A stretch of 64,000 nt of DNA, taken from contig OZ017767.1 in assembly GCA_963969345.1 (NCBI GenBank), positions 9,427,547-9,491,546 of the forward strand, read 5' to 3'. The notes below the pieces were generated by a model. It had not been told where the DNA came from and did not search any database. It worked only from the letters and a program-made list of their open reading frames with translations. The position numbers and the translations under genes are program-made. Position 1 is the first letter of the stretch, and the number at the start of each line of letters is the position of its first letter. Of the stretch, positions 23,664 to 34,152 are shown in pieces. This stretch comes from Turbatrix aceti (lineage: Eukaryota > Nematoda > Chromadorea > Rhabditida > Panagrolaimidae).

Positions 23664-24101
23664 ATGTCGGCGCAAACTTCGACCCCTGATGGCCCGGGGT
23701 CTGGCGTCAGTGGCCATTCTAGCAACCCGCCAGGCAGAAAGTCTAAAAACTCCCGTAAGAACTCCAAAAACTCGAAAAACTCAAAAAACCTATCAACACA
23801 TTTCTCGGACACGTTCAATGGCAGGCGACGACGCAAGCGTGACAGAATTCCCAAGAATTTCGAAGAATGGGCCGAAGAGGATAAACAGCTGTTTCAGAAC
23901 GCCAACTGGAAGATGAAGTTCTACAAGGCAACCCAGAGGCAGTGCTATCCCATCATCGACAATTGGAGTTTCTTTGACCGTATCATGCGTAAATGGAAGG
24001 CCAAACCTGTTACCGAACGTGAGGTCGCTGAACACAAGGACGCGCTGGAGAAGATCGCCCTGTACAGCAAAATGGCCAATCTGGATCTTAATCACAACTA
24101 A
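23664..24101 (+). CDS. unrecognised basic protein, RKR-RIP family copy 1 (145 aa, single exon)
   Basis: Intronless ORF from ATG 23664 with an AATAAA just after the stop (about 24111). Residues 1-30 are Ser/Gly/Pro-rich, 26-42 repeat Lys-Asn-Ser, and from about 46 a conserved core follows: SDTF, RRRRKRDRIPKNF, WAEEDK, a predicted helix with MKFYKA, QCYP, SFFDR, KWK, and a terminal NLDL. Two paralogues are in this window (36781-37236 minus, 57968-58531 plus). The basic patch could be a nuclear localisation or nucleic-acid-binding region, but the core matches no domain I know. The gene lies 215 bases after the hairpin cluster and ends 244 bases from the tail of the calcitonin-type gene on the other strand. 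Confidence 0.8.
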   Translation: MSAQTSTPDGPGSGVSGHSSNPPGRKSKNSRKNSKNSKNSKNLSTHFSDTFNGRRRRKRDRIPKNFEEWAEEDKQLFQNANWKMKFYKATQRQCYPIIDNWSFFDRIMRKWKAKPVTEREVAEHKDALEKIALYSKMANLDLNHN

Positions 24102-24345
24102 TGTACATAGAAATAAACTTTTGCTGTGCTATCCCGTTGATGCAGTACATACGTATACTCCAGATTGCAACTTTACTCAACACAGGTGCCACACAGTAGT
24201 CATGCATAACACCTTGGGGGTTACAAAAAAATGGACAGTCAACAGAATCGGTAGACTAGGAGTCATCTCTCAAGAACATTTTGACACGTGGTGCGTAGAA
24301 GTATGATAGAGCGTTGTACGGATTTTTTAGATGATTTTGAATGGT

Positions 24346-24838
24346 TCAACGACGGCCTGGGATTCTGAGGCTGGAAAGCCATCTCGACTGAAAAGTATCA
24401 AAGTGATAAAAAATGCTCAAAGGAAGCAACAATTACAAAAATTATCGATCGTTTATATGAAACAAAGCAACATGATTCACAATGAATGCAATTGTTACAA
24501 AAAGTGTATCGCATACGATACACAAATTTGTTTGCCGGGCATCGATGTATAATATTATTTACTTTTTCTAATAATTGATACAACTTTTTTTAACGGAACT
24601 TACCATTTGCCGAGCCTGAGCCATCTGAACGATGTCACATCCCTGTGACATGCCACCGTTGATCAGGCATCGCCGATTAAATGGATGATTTTGATAGCTA
24701 AAAAACAAATTCGTCAGAATCAAGCATTTTTTCCGTTTAAGAAACTTACAAAGCCTGACGTGTGACAAAATCATCGCTGGCAAAGATACAGGTGATAGCC
24801 ACAAGGCAGAATACCAAGAATACTTTTGATACTTGCAT
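24346..24838 (-). CDS. calcitonin-type neuropeptide precursor (3 short exons, 74 aa)
   Basis: Exons: 24838-24750, 24697-24604, 24387-24346. Donors are GTAAGT and acceptors TTTTTTAG and TTTTCAG; phases match and the total is 74 codons plus stop. An acceptor at 24871-24873 (CTTTTTCAG) lies 32 bases before the ATG, as for trans-splicing. Residues 1-20 (MQVSKVFLVFCLVAITCIFA) are a clear signal peptide. A short spacer ends in Arg-Arg. The predicted mature peptide is residues 40-71: it starts CLINGGMSQGCD, contains a Trp, and ends RIP followed by GRR, an amidation and cleavage signal. That gives 32 residues with a C-x9-C ring and C-terminal prolinamide, matching protostome calcitonin-type peptides as I remember them (C-aromatic/Leu-I-N-A-G-L-S-x-G-C-D...P-amide). 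Expected to be secreted from neurons and to act on a class B GPCR. The small C-terminal exon is the least certain part, but it supplies exactly the expected ending. Confidence 0.82.
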
Positions 24839-24873
24839 GACCACTTCGTATTTTTTGTTTTTGTAGTTACCTG

Positions 24874-26733
24874 AAAAAGAAAAAATATTTATTTGTTTGA
24901 ATATTTTTTTGTTTTATGATAAAATGTTTCAACATCATTAGAAAAAAAACAAATATATTTAGAAAGATGATAACAAAGTTTTGGAATACAGAATGAGGGA
25001 AATACGATTCTTGTAAGTCTTTTCTGACTCTTGGTTGTATGTATTTATTACGATAGAGACGTTTTCAATTAGCAACAACGTGCACAATTATCTTCATAAT
25101 CATTGTCCAGAAATAAATATAAGAACAAGTTATCCTCAACCCACACGCTTGAAGCTTCTCGGGTAACATGATAAATCTGATAACTGAACACTTTGGGTGA
25201 CGTTGGGGGGACAAAAATACTGCTAACGTGGATGGGAACTTTGATGCGAGCTTTAGGATGTGTTGTTTTATCTGGATGTACTTTAATTGTACGTTGAAAA
25301 GTAAAAAAAACGAAATGTAAAAAAAAAATAAAATGAAAAAAACGAATAATTTTACAAAAAAATCACAAAATTTTTTTGTTGAATTATAAAACCAGGAAGT
25401 GGCGCCCGTCAATGTTGTTGGTTTTCGAGAAAAGACAAAAAAACAAATCAGGCCGACCATTTAAAAATCATCAAAAAACTAAAATAAGCAAAGAAATGCG
25501 GAAGAAAAATAGAAAAACATCCCCCGCCCAAAACTGACGCAAAATACCCCGCCAGACGGTACTCATCCCCCAACAAAGTTAAAAAATCCAAGATCTCGCA
25601 TAAATAAAACACCGAAAAGCGACTCTGCAAGCTAAATGACACCTTCGGACCCCTCTTATGTTAGCAACTCCTTATGTGGACGACTAGTGATTCACAAAGA
25701 GAAACAGAACCAATGGGGATGGGATGCAAGCTGGCCCCCTCCCGCTCTTTTTTTTGCCGGGGGCGTCGCTTTGAGAGGCACCGCGAGAGGCGTCATGTTC
25801 ACGCTGACTCGGCGGGTCTTCCCACGATTCAATGTGTTGGTGTTGTTTTTTGGTACAACTATTTTTAACTGAAATAAAAGTGTATTGTTTTTTTTATTAA
25901 CACGATTTATGTATCGTATGCATAAATAGTTTTAAGAACGTTACACTTTTTCGAACAAACGTCAAACTTTTTTTGGCGCAGATAAAAAATTCTACAGAGA
26001 ACCAAAAAAAATATTTAGGTCTTTCAACTCTTCAACCTTTTTTTAAAATTATAAATTCTTACACGCAGCCTGGCTGCTCATTACAAATTGTACTTGAAAA
26101 CTCAAAAAAAAGATGGCATTGTTTCGTGTCACTGTGTTTTGCCGTCCCCCGCTTTGCTTCACGCTGATGGCACGTGAAGTATAAATTGACATCTGTATAA
26201 CATAAATAAATAAATTAGTGGGTTAAGAATTTTTTTTGGTGAAATAAACGAAAAGGTCACATTCAAATGAGAATGACGTTGAGACCGGGGTTTTGAACCT
26301 AATTTGGATTCGGAATTCGGAAAATGTTTGTGAATGAGTTTGGAATGCTGATTGGAAACTTTTTTTTTGCAAAAAAAATATTTCAGTTTTGAAATGAAAA
26401 AAAAACGGGTAAAAAACAAAAAATTATTTTTATTTTTTCAAATCAAAAAAAATTATTTTTATATGTTATTTTTTAATTTATAAAAAAAAATTGTTTTTTT
26501 TTAAAAAAGGTATAAAAAATTTATTTCATTTTGTTTATATAAAAGAGACTATGATTGGCATTTTTCGAAGTCTTGTTTTAGGAGTTCAGAAATTTCAAAT
26601 CTGGTGTGAGCGCACGAATGCGTCGGACAATAATAAAAAAATTATTTACCAATAATAAACCCACTCAAAAGCGTTCCACACGAACTAACCTAACTCCAAG
26701 TTAGTCAATTATTGTCTCAGAAGTCAGAACGCA
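24874..26733. other. intergenic, AT-rich, one weak ORF
   Basis: Contains a GC-richer patch at 25640-25850 (weak ORF listed separately). The remainder, including a long low-complexity minus-strand frame at 25065-25460, has no supportable gene. Confidence 0.5.
25636..25872 (+). CDS. weak candidate small ORF (78 aa)
   Basis: ATG 25636 opens a 78-codon frame in a patch richer in GC than its flanks, and AATAAA overlaps the stop. The C-terminal half is hydrophobic and may be one membrane helix. There is no recognised motif and no clear upstream splice site. It may equally be a promoter patch. Confidence 0.22.
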   Translation: MTPSDPSYVSNSLCGRLVIHKEKQNQWGWDASWPPPALFFAGGVALRGTARGVMFTLTRRVFPRFNVLVLFFGTTIFN

Positions 26734-26742
26734 CAATAGAAC

Positions 26743-27149
26743 GGTTTAGTGACACTACTCCTATTTTGACAACTCCTATTATGACAACTCCTATTTTGAC
26801 AACTCCTATTTTGACAACTTTTCACAGTCTTTCCTATTTTGTCAACCAATTCCTATTTTAACAACTTTTTAAAAAAAGGGTGCATTAGGGGTTGTTGCGT
26901 GCGCTGAAGACAACTGTGTTGTTGCCTGAGGGCATGGATGACTTTATCACGAGATATTATCATTTTTAGTGATATTTATTTTTGTAAAAAAACAGAAAAA
27001 AAATATAATGCAGTTTGTGATAAAAAGTTGTTAAAATAGGAATTGGTTGACAAAATAGGAAAGACTGTGAAAAGTTGTCAAAATAGGAGTTGTCAAAATA
27101 GGAGTTGTCATAATAGGAGTTGTCAAAATAGGAGTAGTGTCACTAAACC
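26743..27149. mobile_element. Mutator-like foldback element, 407 bp, perfect 129-bp arms
   Basis: Arms 26743-26871 and 27021-27149 are perfect inverted copies by eye. CAATAGAAC flanks both sides (26734-26742 and 27150-27158), an exact 9-bp target-site duplication as made by Mutator-like elements. Each arm contains six copies of a 15-mer of the form TCCTATTTTGACAAC, four in direct tandem. The 149-bp interior has no coding frame. Identical arms imply recent insertion or ongoing arm correction; transcription through it would give a long RNA hairpin. Confidence 0.88.
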
Positions 27150-27158
27150 CAATAGAAC

Positions 27159-28893
27159 TGGTAAGCAGCATTTTGTTGACCTGACCTAAACGTCAATGGG
27201 GGCGAATACAAACCGCATGCTCATTCGTGTGCGCTATTTTTTTCTTAAAAAAAAACAAAGAGCATGCCTTAATTAATTATAAGACTTATAATAGATATCC
27301 ATCAAAATGCAATTCTACTTTGTCGTAAAACGAAATGGGTTTTCTGGGGTCATTATGACCTTTAAATAACTAAATTTGGAATTTTAAGAAAAAAACAAAA
27401 ATGTTTTTGTTTTTGAAAATTTGCAACTTTTTAAAATTATAAAAGTGCCGTTTGGTGAAAAATTAGTCAGGGTTCATTTCATCATGCTACTTTTTTTGTT
27501 TTTGAAAACCTAATTTGTATGTAGAATACAAATTTTTGTAACCTCCATAAAGAATTGAGAACAAAAAGAATCTCATTGTTTTTGTTTGCAACCTTGGGTT
27601 TTGCTGACATCATGAAAAAATTATTAGCCAGTATTGGCTGTTTCGAAAATTTTGCAAACACCGGTATTAAAAGTCTTGGATACCCAAACAAACAACTGGA
27701 ACCGAAATTCGATTTTTATAAAATCGAAAAAAATTAAGGGAGTTTTTTTTCATGAAATCGACAACTTTAACCAAAAATGCTGAAATCTGGGACGCGAAAT
27801 ATTTACAAACTCAAGTGTTTTTCAAATTCGAAACCAAAAATATTTAGCATTAATACGGAACACATAAATACAAAAAAAATGTAATACGGAAGTGAACATA
27901 ATTATGTATGCTGAAACAATCCTTTATTTAAATAAAACATTTACAACGAAAACAAGGGGGATGTCGTCAAAAAATTCTGGTTTTTGAGTTTAAAAAAGAT
28001 TTAAAAAAAGTCAAAATGCGATTTCTTTTGCAAAAAAAATCTGTAAAGTCTAGAAAAACAAGATCTGGCTGCCTGTAAAAGTCGTTGCCATACAAAAATC
28101 CCTCAAAAATGAGTCGAAAATTCAAAAAGCAATTATGCAGTAAAAAATATGAATTGGACAATTTTCGGATGATTATATGCCATATTTGACCTAGTTTCGG
28201 TGGAACAGGTTTTTCTGACTTTGCAAAAATTCTTGTGAGCACTAAACAAAGAAAAAGAAATAACACTTGAAAGTACCAAATTCCCAGGTAAAATGAGTGT
28301 AAGTATCTCCCAGTCAGGTTCCCAGCTTCGATTCAAATTCCTGCAGCACAAGCATGGGAAAATTTCATGCTTATTTACCGAAATACCACGGAAGTTGTGA
28401 GAGTGCCACCGAAAAAGACGTCAGTGTGACGTTAATACTCTGATCTTTAAAGAATTGACATCGAACCTTCCGGAACCATGGAAAGTATCGGAATTCTCAA
28501 AAAAATGTCATCTCATCGAATTTTCGAATTTTAGAGCTACGGTTTCTGATGTTTTCCTTTTCCGACCACGTTTTCTGAAAAATTTGGGGGTTTTTTGTCG
28601 TGAAAAATTGATTGGCTTGCAGAAAAAAAAATTTTTTAATTAAACAAAAATTTAGAAATTAAAAAAATTTAATTTAAAAAAAATATTTAGAATTGAAAAC
28701 AAAAATATTGATTTTGTATATTTTATCGATCGTGTCTTCAAATTAGGAGTCAAACAACTAGTAAGCAAAATTTTGTTTTTTTTTTTGCATTTTGGACACC
28801 AACTGAAAAAAAATCTTTTGTGCGCGCAACGTGCAAGCGCCCTTCTATTTTGCTGCCCGTTTTTGAACTATTCGGTCAAATCGTAATTTTTAT
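27159..28893. other. intergenic, no gene seen
   Basis: AT-rich. Short frames such as 28455-28643 and 27967-28266 have no motif, splice context or composition that would support a gene. Confidence 0.5.
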
Positions 28894-30464
28894 TCAAAAT
28901 CCAAGCTCATTAGTCGAAATATTTTTTACCGTAAATGCATCATTAATGTTGATTGGCGACAGTGGTTTGGGTGGAGGAAACGGGGCGGCGGGTGCTTCGG
29001 AAGGAGGTTGTGCATTTGGCTTAAACGGCTCCAGCGGAGCATCCACGCTAGCGTTTGGTCCCTTGGGATCCGCCTCATCGACGCTCTCCGACGCAGAGAA
29101 CGACCGGATGATCTTTCTCGTGAGCGTTGGCTTCTCCCAGTCAAAGGGATCCGAGTGCTTGAAGCCACCTGTCATCATGACGTCGTCAAACTTTTGCAGG
29201 ATTAATGCATAGTCCGGTCGCTTGTAGTAGTCGAGAGTGTGAAGATGTTCCGTGATCTCGAGCATCTGCATGGGACAATTTTGGAGAAGTTTTTTGTCCG
29301 AAGTTGCGACCTTGGATTTGCCGATTTCTTTTTTCTCATTCAAGTTGTCCCAAGGAAGGCGGCCCCGCATCTCGACGAGCAGGTAAATCATAGACCTGAA
29401 AAAAAAATGTATTCGGAGATGTAATTTTTTTTGAACGAACCAAAGATCGTCTGGACGACCTTGTTCATTTCGGGTGTGCGTGTTAGCAGAACAGTACCGG
29501 GTTGTGCCGCTGAAAAAAAATCAAATTAAATTTTCGAAACATTTTTTGAACAACGTAAATTAATTTTTTTTACGATTTTAGTGTTTTTGGAAAAAAATTT
29601 TTTTTTTTTTAAATATCCACCACAACCTAATTTTTTTTAACTTTAGAAAAATTTTTTATTACGTGACTAAAAAAAGTTGAAAAAACAAAAAAATTAATTT
29701 CTAAAATTTATCTTTAAAATCCAATTGATAAATTTTTTTGAAAAAGTAGGTTATTTGTATACAAAAAATGATAATTTTTTTTTGTCAAAAATAAAATTTT
29801 TTCGGTCAGATTACAAATTTTTTTTCTGCAAATTTTTTTCAAAAAGATTTTCTTTGATCAAAACTCACCGAAAAAGTGTGTCAGTCCGAGGCTGTCTAAT
29901 GGCAACCGTTTTTCCCTCTCTAGTGACAAACTCTCTGGCCAAGCCAAAATCCAAAAGATGCAGAATGTGAGTTTCTGAGCCCTTCTTTCCAATTGCCAAG
30001 TTCGCGGGTTTGACATCCCGATGCACGTATCCGACGTCATGGAGTTGCTTGAGTGCAAAGAGAATCTGTATGCCTACCCGAATCTGAGTCGAGATGGACG
30101 ACGTTTTTTTGCCGAGAAGCTTCTGCAGACTGTCGCCGAGTAGAGTCATGACGATGTAGCTGTACGCTTCCTTTTTTCCCGCGTAGTACAGCTGTGCAAT
30201 GTGCCTTCTGCCTTCCAGACGCTTGAGAATTTGTACTTCAAGTTTGAGCACGCCACCTCCGCTGACAAAGTTTGACTCGGCTTTTAGGGCTGCAAATTGA
30301 CCGGTATTGACGTCGAGTACCTTGTAGACCGATCCACAGCCGCCTTCGCCGAGAAGAGACTTGATACGGTACCTATTACCAAGCAGCTTGCCAATGGGAA
30401 TCTTAACCGGTCCATCGTCCTCTTCCTCTTGAGCCTTCTGAGGCGTCTTGGGTTTGGCAGCCAT
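28894..30464 (-). CDS. tau-tubulin-kinase-like protein kinase (CK1 superfamily; 3 exons, 388 aa)
   Basis: Exons: 30464-29869, 29509-29441, 29395-28894; the phases match and the total is exactly 388 codons plus stop. An acceptor (TTCCTTGCAG) lies 21 bases before the ATG, and AATAAA begins inside the stop codon. The kinase domain starts at about 31: Gly-rich loop GEGGCGSVYKV (39-49), ATP-anchoring Lys61 (AALKAE), Glu76, catalytic HRDVKPAN (148-155), DFG 172-174. The activation and P+1 segment GTTRYCSANTHTRNEQGRPD then DDLWS is diagnostic of the TTBK branch. All catalytic residues are present, so it should be active on Ser/Thr. The tail (about 330-388) is Pro-rich and disordered. TTBK-type kinases are greatly expanded in nematodes and many are sperm-enriched, so the specific substrate cannot be inferred. 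Confidence 0.92.
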
Positions 30465-30486
30465 CTAGTCCAGCCGAAAGTCGTAC

Positions 30487-31250
30487 TGCAAGGAATAATG
30501 TGCCGCCGAACTCGCGGGGTTTTTGACAGAATTCTACCGTTCGTGAGTGTTGGCAGAATAGAAATGTGCCGAGTGAATGAATGAACGACTGTGGACTGAT
30601 ATGGACTGATCGCGGAAAAAGAATGGCATTTTCAAAAAATAGATATGCAAATCTTTTTACCATTCCCTGCCATGGGTTTTTCGAAAGGGTGTTGCGAATT
30701 TTGAATAATAAGCAGTTCTTATTACCGTAATACTCAGCGCCAAAGATATAATTTGCGGAATCAAAGATAAGCAGTTTCGCAGTTTTTTAGTTTTAGTTAC
30801 GGATTGCTAAAAAAGTGTAAATTGAATACCCCCAATATTTGATCTCATCTTACGGCGCTTTTTTTAATTGTGTGGTATCCAACTTTCTCAGAATTCCCAA
30901 AAATTTAATATTTATCATTGTATTTAAAATGGTCATTGAAATTTTTTACATGACACTTCGTTGGTCGTTAACCGGAAATAAAAATAAAGAACAGTAAAAA
31001 TGTCATTATTTATAGCATAATGTTATTTGGCAGGTTGTTACACGTGCAGATTTTATGTACATATACGGAAAAATACTTTAGCCTTTTCTGCGTAGTAGTT
31101 AACTGCAAAATTACTTCTTGGTGTTCAAAAAAGCCTTTTAGTTCTGTGTTCATGTTTTAGTTTTTTTCCATAATTTTCTGGATACCTTGACATGTGATCT
31201 ATCCATTATCAAAAAATATATGTAATGTTTAATTTGTGCGCACAATTGTG
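30487..31250. other. intergenic between the kinase and chemoreceptor 1
   Basis: AT-rich, no gene seen. It should contain the kinase promoter and the 3' end of the chemoreceptor transcript. Confidence 0.5.
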
Positions 31251-32237
31251 CTAATTTTCACTGAACGTGTGAAGACTGAATTGGGCTCCGAACGAGGACC
31301 GTATGCAAACTGAAATTTGAATTGTTATCTTACTATGATTAAATATGCTTCTGAACCAAAATCTCACCACATCTCGTCTCAGATTGCCATTGATAGCAAT
31401 CATGCTCCAGAGCGGGATGACAAAAGACAAATCCGCGCCATGCATAAGACATTGCATAAGAAATAAACCCTGAGCGTAGCTAGAAATAAAGCTGAACGAC
31501 ATCAGAAGAACACAATCGTAAACCTGCGTGCAAAACGTCAGCAGTACCAAAATAAACAGCGCGTGACTATGTTGAACGCTTTTCTTCACCTGACTTCGGA
31601 GTGCAAGGAAGAAGGCCACGTAGAGGTTACAGATCAGACTTCCGATGGATGAAAACACCAACACGACAAGAAGGTGTCGATGATTTGAATACCAGGCTGG
31701 CTTGTTAACCGCGTCCCAGTCAAAATAACTGATTGTGCCGTTTTCGTCGAAACGGGGAATAAACGATGCTCCTGTTATCGGAATGTACAGACTGAGAAGT
31801 GTTCCTAGTGCCGGACAAAACAGAATAAATGGAAGCATCCAGCGACGCCAAAAAGCATCGTATCGATTTTCTAACAAAATAGAAGTTGTCCGGTTAAAAC
31901 ACAACAAAAATACAAAACATTGACCCGACACAAATGATGAGTTGGTCAAAAACTGAATCCCCGAAAGTGCCCAGTGTTTTTGGGGTACTGTAATTAGAAT
32001 AGGGTAGTAAATTTTCATGTACCGTGCCCGTTGCTGGACGTAGCTGGTGATCCAGTAGATAACGTCGTTCGTCAAACTGCATCCAAAAATAATGAAAAAC
32101 GAATTACGGTATTTCTTTTTGGTAAACTTGCTGATGAACAGGATGTACATGATCCGGATGTAGAGTGCAAAACTTGGCAAACACCAGGAAAAAGGGTAGA
32201 AAGCTTTAACGATAATTTGCAGCGTTGACTCGCTCAT
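31251..32237 (-). CDS. nematode 7TM chemoreceptor-like GPCR 1, Srg superfamily (328 aa)
   Basis: Start chosen at ATG 32237 (MSESTLQIIV), 18 bases after a TTTTCTACAG acceptor. Seven hydrophobic segments are visible. Family landmarks: PSFALYIRIMYI in TM1, YRNSFF before TM2, FVSGQC then a LCFNRTTS block at the end of TM3, W-rich loop 2 with LPF, PITGASF.PRF in the second extracellular loop, SQVKKSVQHSHAL before TM6, and PLWSMIAINGNLRRDV at the end of TM7. This pattern fits the Srg/Srv/Sru group of nematode serpentine receptors; I cannot separate Srg from Srv with certainty. It is a plasma-membrane receptor, presumably in sensory cilia. It is unusual in having no intron over the whole 7TM region. 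The tail is longer than in its neighbour. Confidence 0.87.
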   Translation of the reverse strand: MSESTLQIIVKAFYPFSWCLPSFALYIRIMYILFISKFTKKKYRNSFFIIFGCSLTNDVIYWITSYVQQRARYMKIYYPILITVPQKHWALSGIQFLTNSSFVSGQCFVFLLCFNRTTSILLENRYDAFWRRWMLPFILFCPALGTLLSLYIPITGASFIPRFDENGTISYFDWDAVNKPAWYSNHRHLLVVLVFSSIGSLICNLYVAFFLALRSQVKKSVQHSHALFILVLLTFCTQVYDCVLLMSFSFISSYAQGLFLMQCLMHGADLSFVIPLWSMIAINGNLRRDVVRFWFRSIFNHSKITIQISVCIRSSFGAQFSLHTFSEN

Positions 32238-32852
32238 GGTAGCACATGCCACTGACTGTAGAAAAGGTGAATTTTGTTAAAGTAACGACTAGGTGGTGGT
32301 AAATACAATCAGAGGGATAATAATGAGCACGTACATAGGACGTAGGACGGTTTTTTTTATTTCCATTTCATTAAAGTATAAAACAGTGTCAGTACAAATT
32401 ATATTTAAATAAAAACTTGTTATCTTAAGAGATTTGATATCGTCGCCGACTGCGTTTTTTTCATTTTTTGTAGGATCCAGCTACATACTCAACTTCTTTG
32501 TATAAAAAACTAATGTGATTGTACAGATAAAAAAATTACTTGTTGGAAATGTAAATTTATAACATTTATAACATTTATAATGTTGCAACGCAGGTTTTTA
32601 CACGTACATACATAACAAATTATTGATTACGAAACAATTTTTGAGGTCAAACATTTTTTTGTACTTTGTTCAATGTTGGATAATAATTATTACATTAGCA
32701 ACTGCAATTCAATTAATTCGTGCGCAAAACCGTGCTGATTTTTGCAGATCGAACAATCACGGAATTCTGGATTAAACTGCCATTGCAGAGTGATAACTAA
32801 AACTTGTATGTAAATATTTAAAAATGATTAATTAATTATAACCATCTGAAAT

Positions 32853-33740
32853 TCACCCTAAAAACAAACTGACCACGTCACGTCTTAGATTGCCATTGAT
32901 AACAATCATACTCCAAAGTGGAATGACAAGGGCAATGTCTACGCCATACATTAGACATTCCAGCAGAATAATCCCTGTGTCATAGGAAATAAAGCTGAAG
33001 GATACCAAAATGGCACAATCGTAAACCTGCGTGCAAAATGTTAACAGGACCAGGACAAAGAGCGCGTGACTGTGTTGAACGCTTTTTTTTACCTGACTGC
33101 GGACAGCCAGATAGAAAGCCACGTAGAGATTACAGATCAAGCTTCCGATGCACGAAATCATAAATACGACAAGAAGATTTCGATGATTTGAATACCAAGC
33201 AGGCTTATCAATTGCATCCCAACCAAAGAAACTAACAGTGCCGTTTGAGTCGAAACGAGGAAAAAAAGAAGCTCCCGTTATTGGAATGTATAAACTGAGA
33301 AGAGCACCAATCATTGGACAAGACAGAATAAATGCCGGCATCCATCGACGCCAGAAGTTTTCGTAACCATTTTCCAACAGGATAGAAGTCGAACGATTAA
33401 AGCACAACACAAATACCATGCACTGTCCTGATACAAACGATCCGTTGCTCACAAATAGAATCAGCGTGAGTGCCCAGTGTTTTTGGGGTACGGTAGCCAG
33501 AAGTGGGAAGTAAAATCTCATGTACCGGGCTCGATGCTGGACGTAGCTGGTGATCCAGTAGATAATGTCGTTTGTTAAACTGCATCCAAAAATAAAGAAA
33601 AACGAATTACGGTATTTGTTTTTGGTAGACATGTTGATGAACATGATGTACATGAGCCGGATGTAGAGTGCAAAGCTCGGCAGAAACCAGGCAAAAGGGT
33701 AAAAAGCTTCGACAATTATTTTTAATGTTGACTCGGTCAT
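32853..33740 (-). CDS. nematode 7TM chemoreceptor-like GPCR 2, Srg superfamily (295 aa)
   Basis: Tandem paralogue of the gene at 31251-32237, in the same orientation and about 600 bases upstream of it. By eye roughly three quarters of residues are identical along the 7TM region. Start chosen at ATG 33740 (MTESTLKIIV), aligned with the start of the paralogue. It has the same landmarks (PSFALYIRLMYI, YRNSFF, VSGQC, CFNRSTS, PITGASFFPRF, SQVKKSVQHSHAL, PLWSMIVINGNLRRDV) and then ends early (SLFLG, stop). A GTGAAT lies at the stop, so a further short 3' exon cannot be excluded. Also intronless across the domain. Confidence 0.86.
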   Translation of the reverse strand: MTESTLKIIVEAFYPFAWFLPSFALYIRLMYIMFINMSTKNKYRNSFFFIFGCSLTNDIIYWITSYVQHRARYMRFYFPLLATVPQKHWALTLILFVSNGSFVSGQCMVFVLCFNRSTSILLENGYENFWRRWMPAFILSCPMIGALLSLYIPITGASFFPRFDSNGTVSFFGWDAIDKPAWYSNHRNLLVVFMISCIGSLICNLYVAFYLAVRSQVKKSVQHSHALFVLVLLTFCTQVYDCAILVSFSFISYDTGIILLECLMYGVDIALVIPLWSMIVINGNLRRDVVSLFLG

Positions 33741-34152
33741 AGTGGCATAATATGGTACTTTCAGCAAAAAGGTGAATTTTGTTAGGGCGGGTGTTAGAGA
33801 TGGAAATTAAACATCTGGAACGATATTTGTTTTTTATCATAATGCACTAAAGCATCAAACAGAACCTTACACAGAACTTTTGCAAAAAACGAAATCTAAT
33901 GTGTTATTAGGTATTGAGAGCAGAATACATATTGCATGAGAACACAAGCCAGCTAAATGACAATTATGTAAAAGTTTTAATCGCCTGTAGTTGCTTACAT
34001 AAACATTTACTCCCCACCGCATTTGTTTTAAAAACATCAACGCTCTGGGATTCTTTTAAGAATTTAAAAAAATTTAAAAATTTAAAAGTTTGATTTGCAC
34101 AAATATTATATTAGTAGTTGCTCAATTTGGTTGTGAAAGATCGGCGATTTAA

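Noticed and set aside
31310..31340. Donor-like and acceptor-like pair near the 3' end of chemoreceptor 1
   Set aside because: The implied intron is only 24 bases, too short to be spliced normally; treated as coding.
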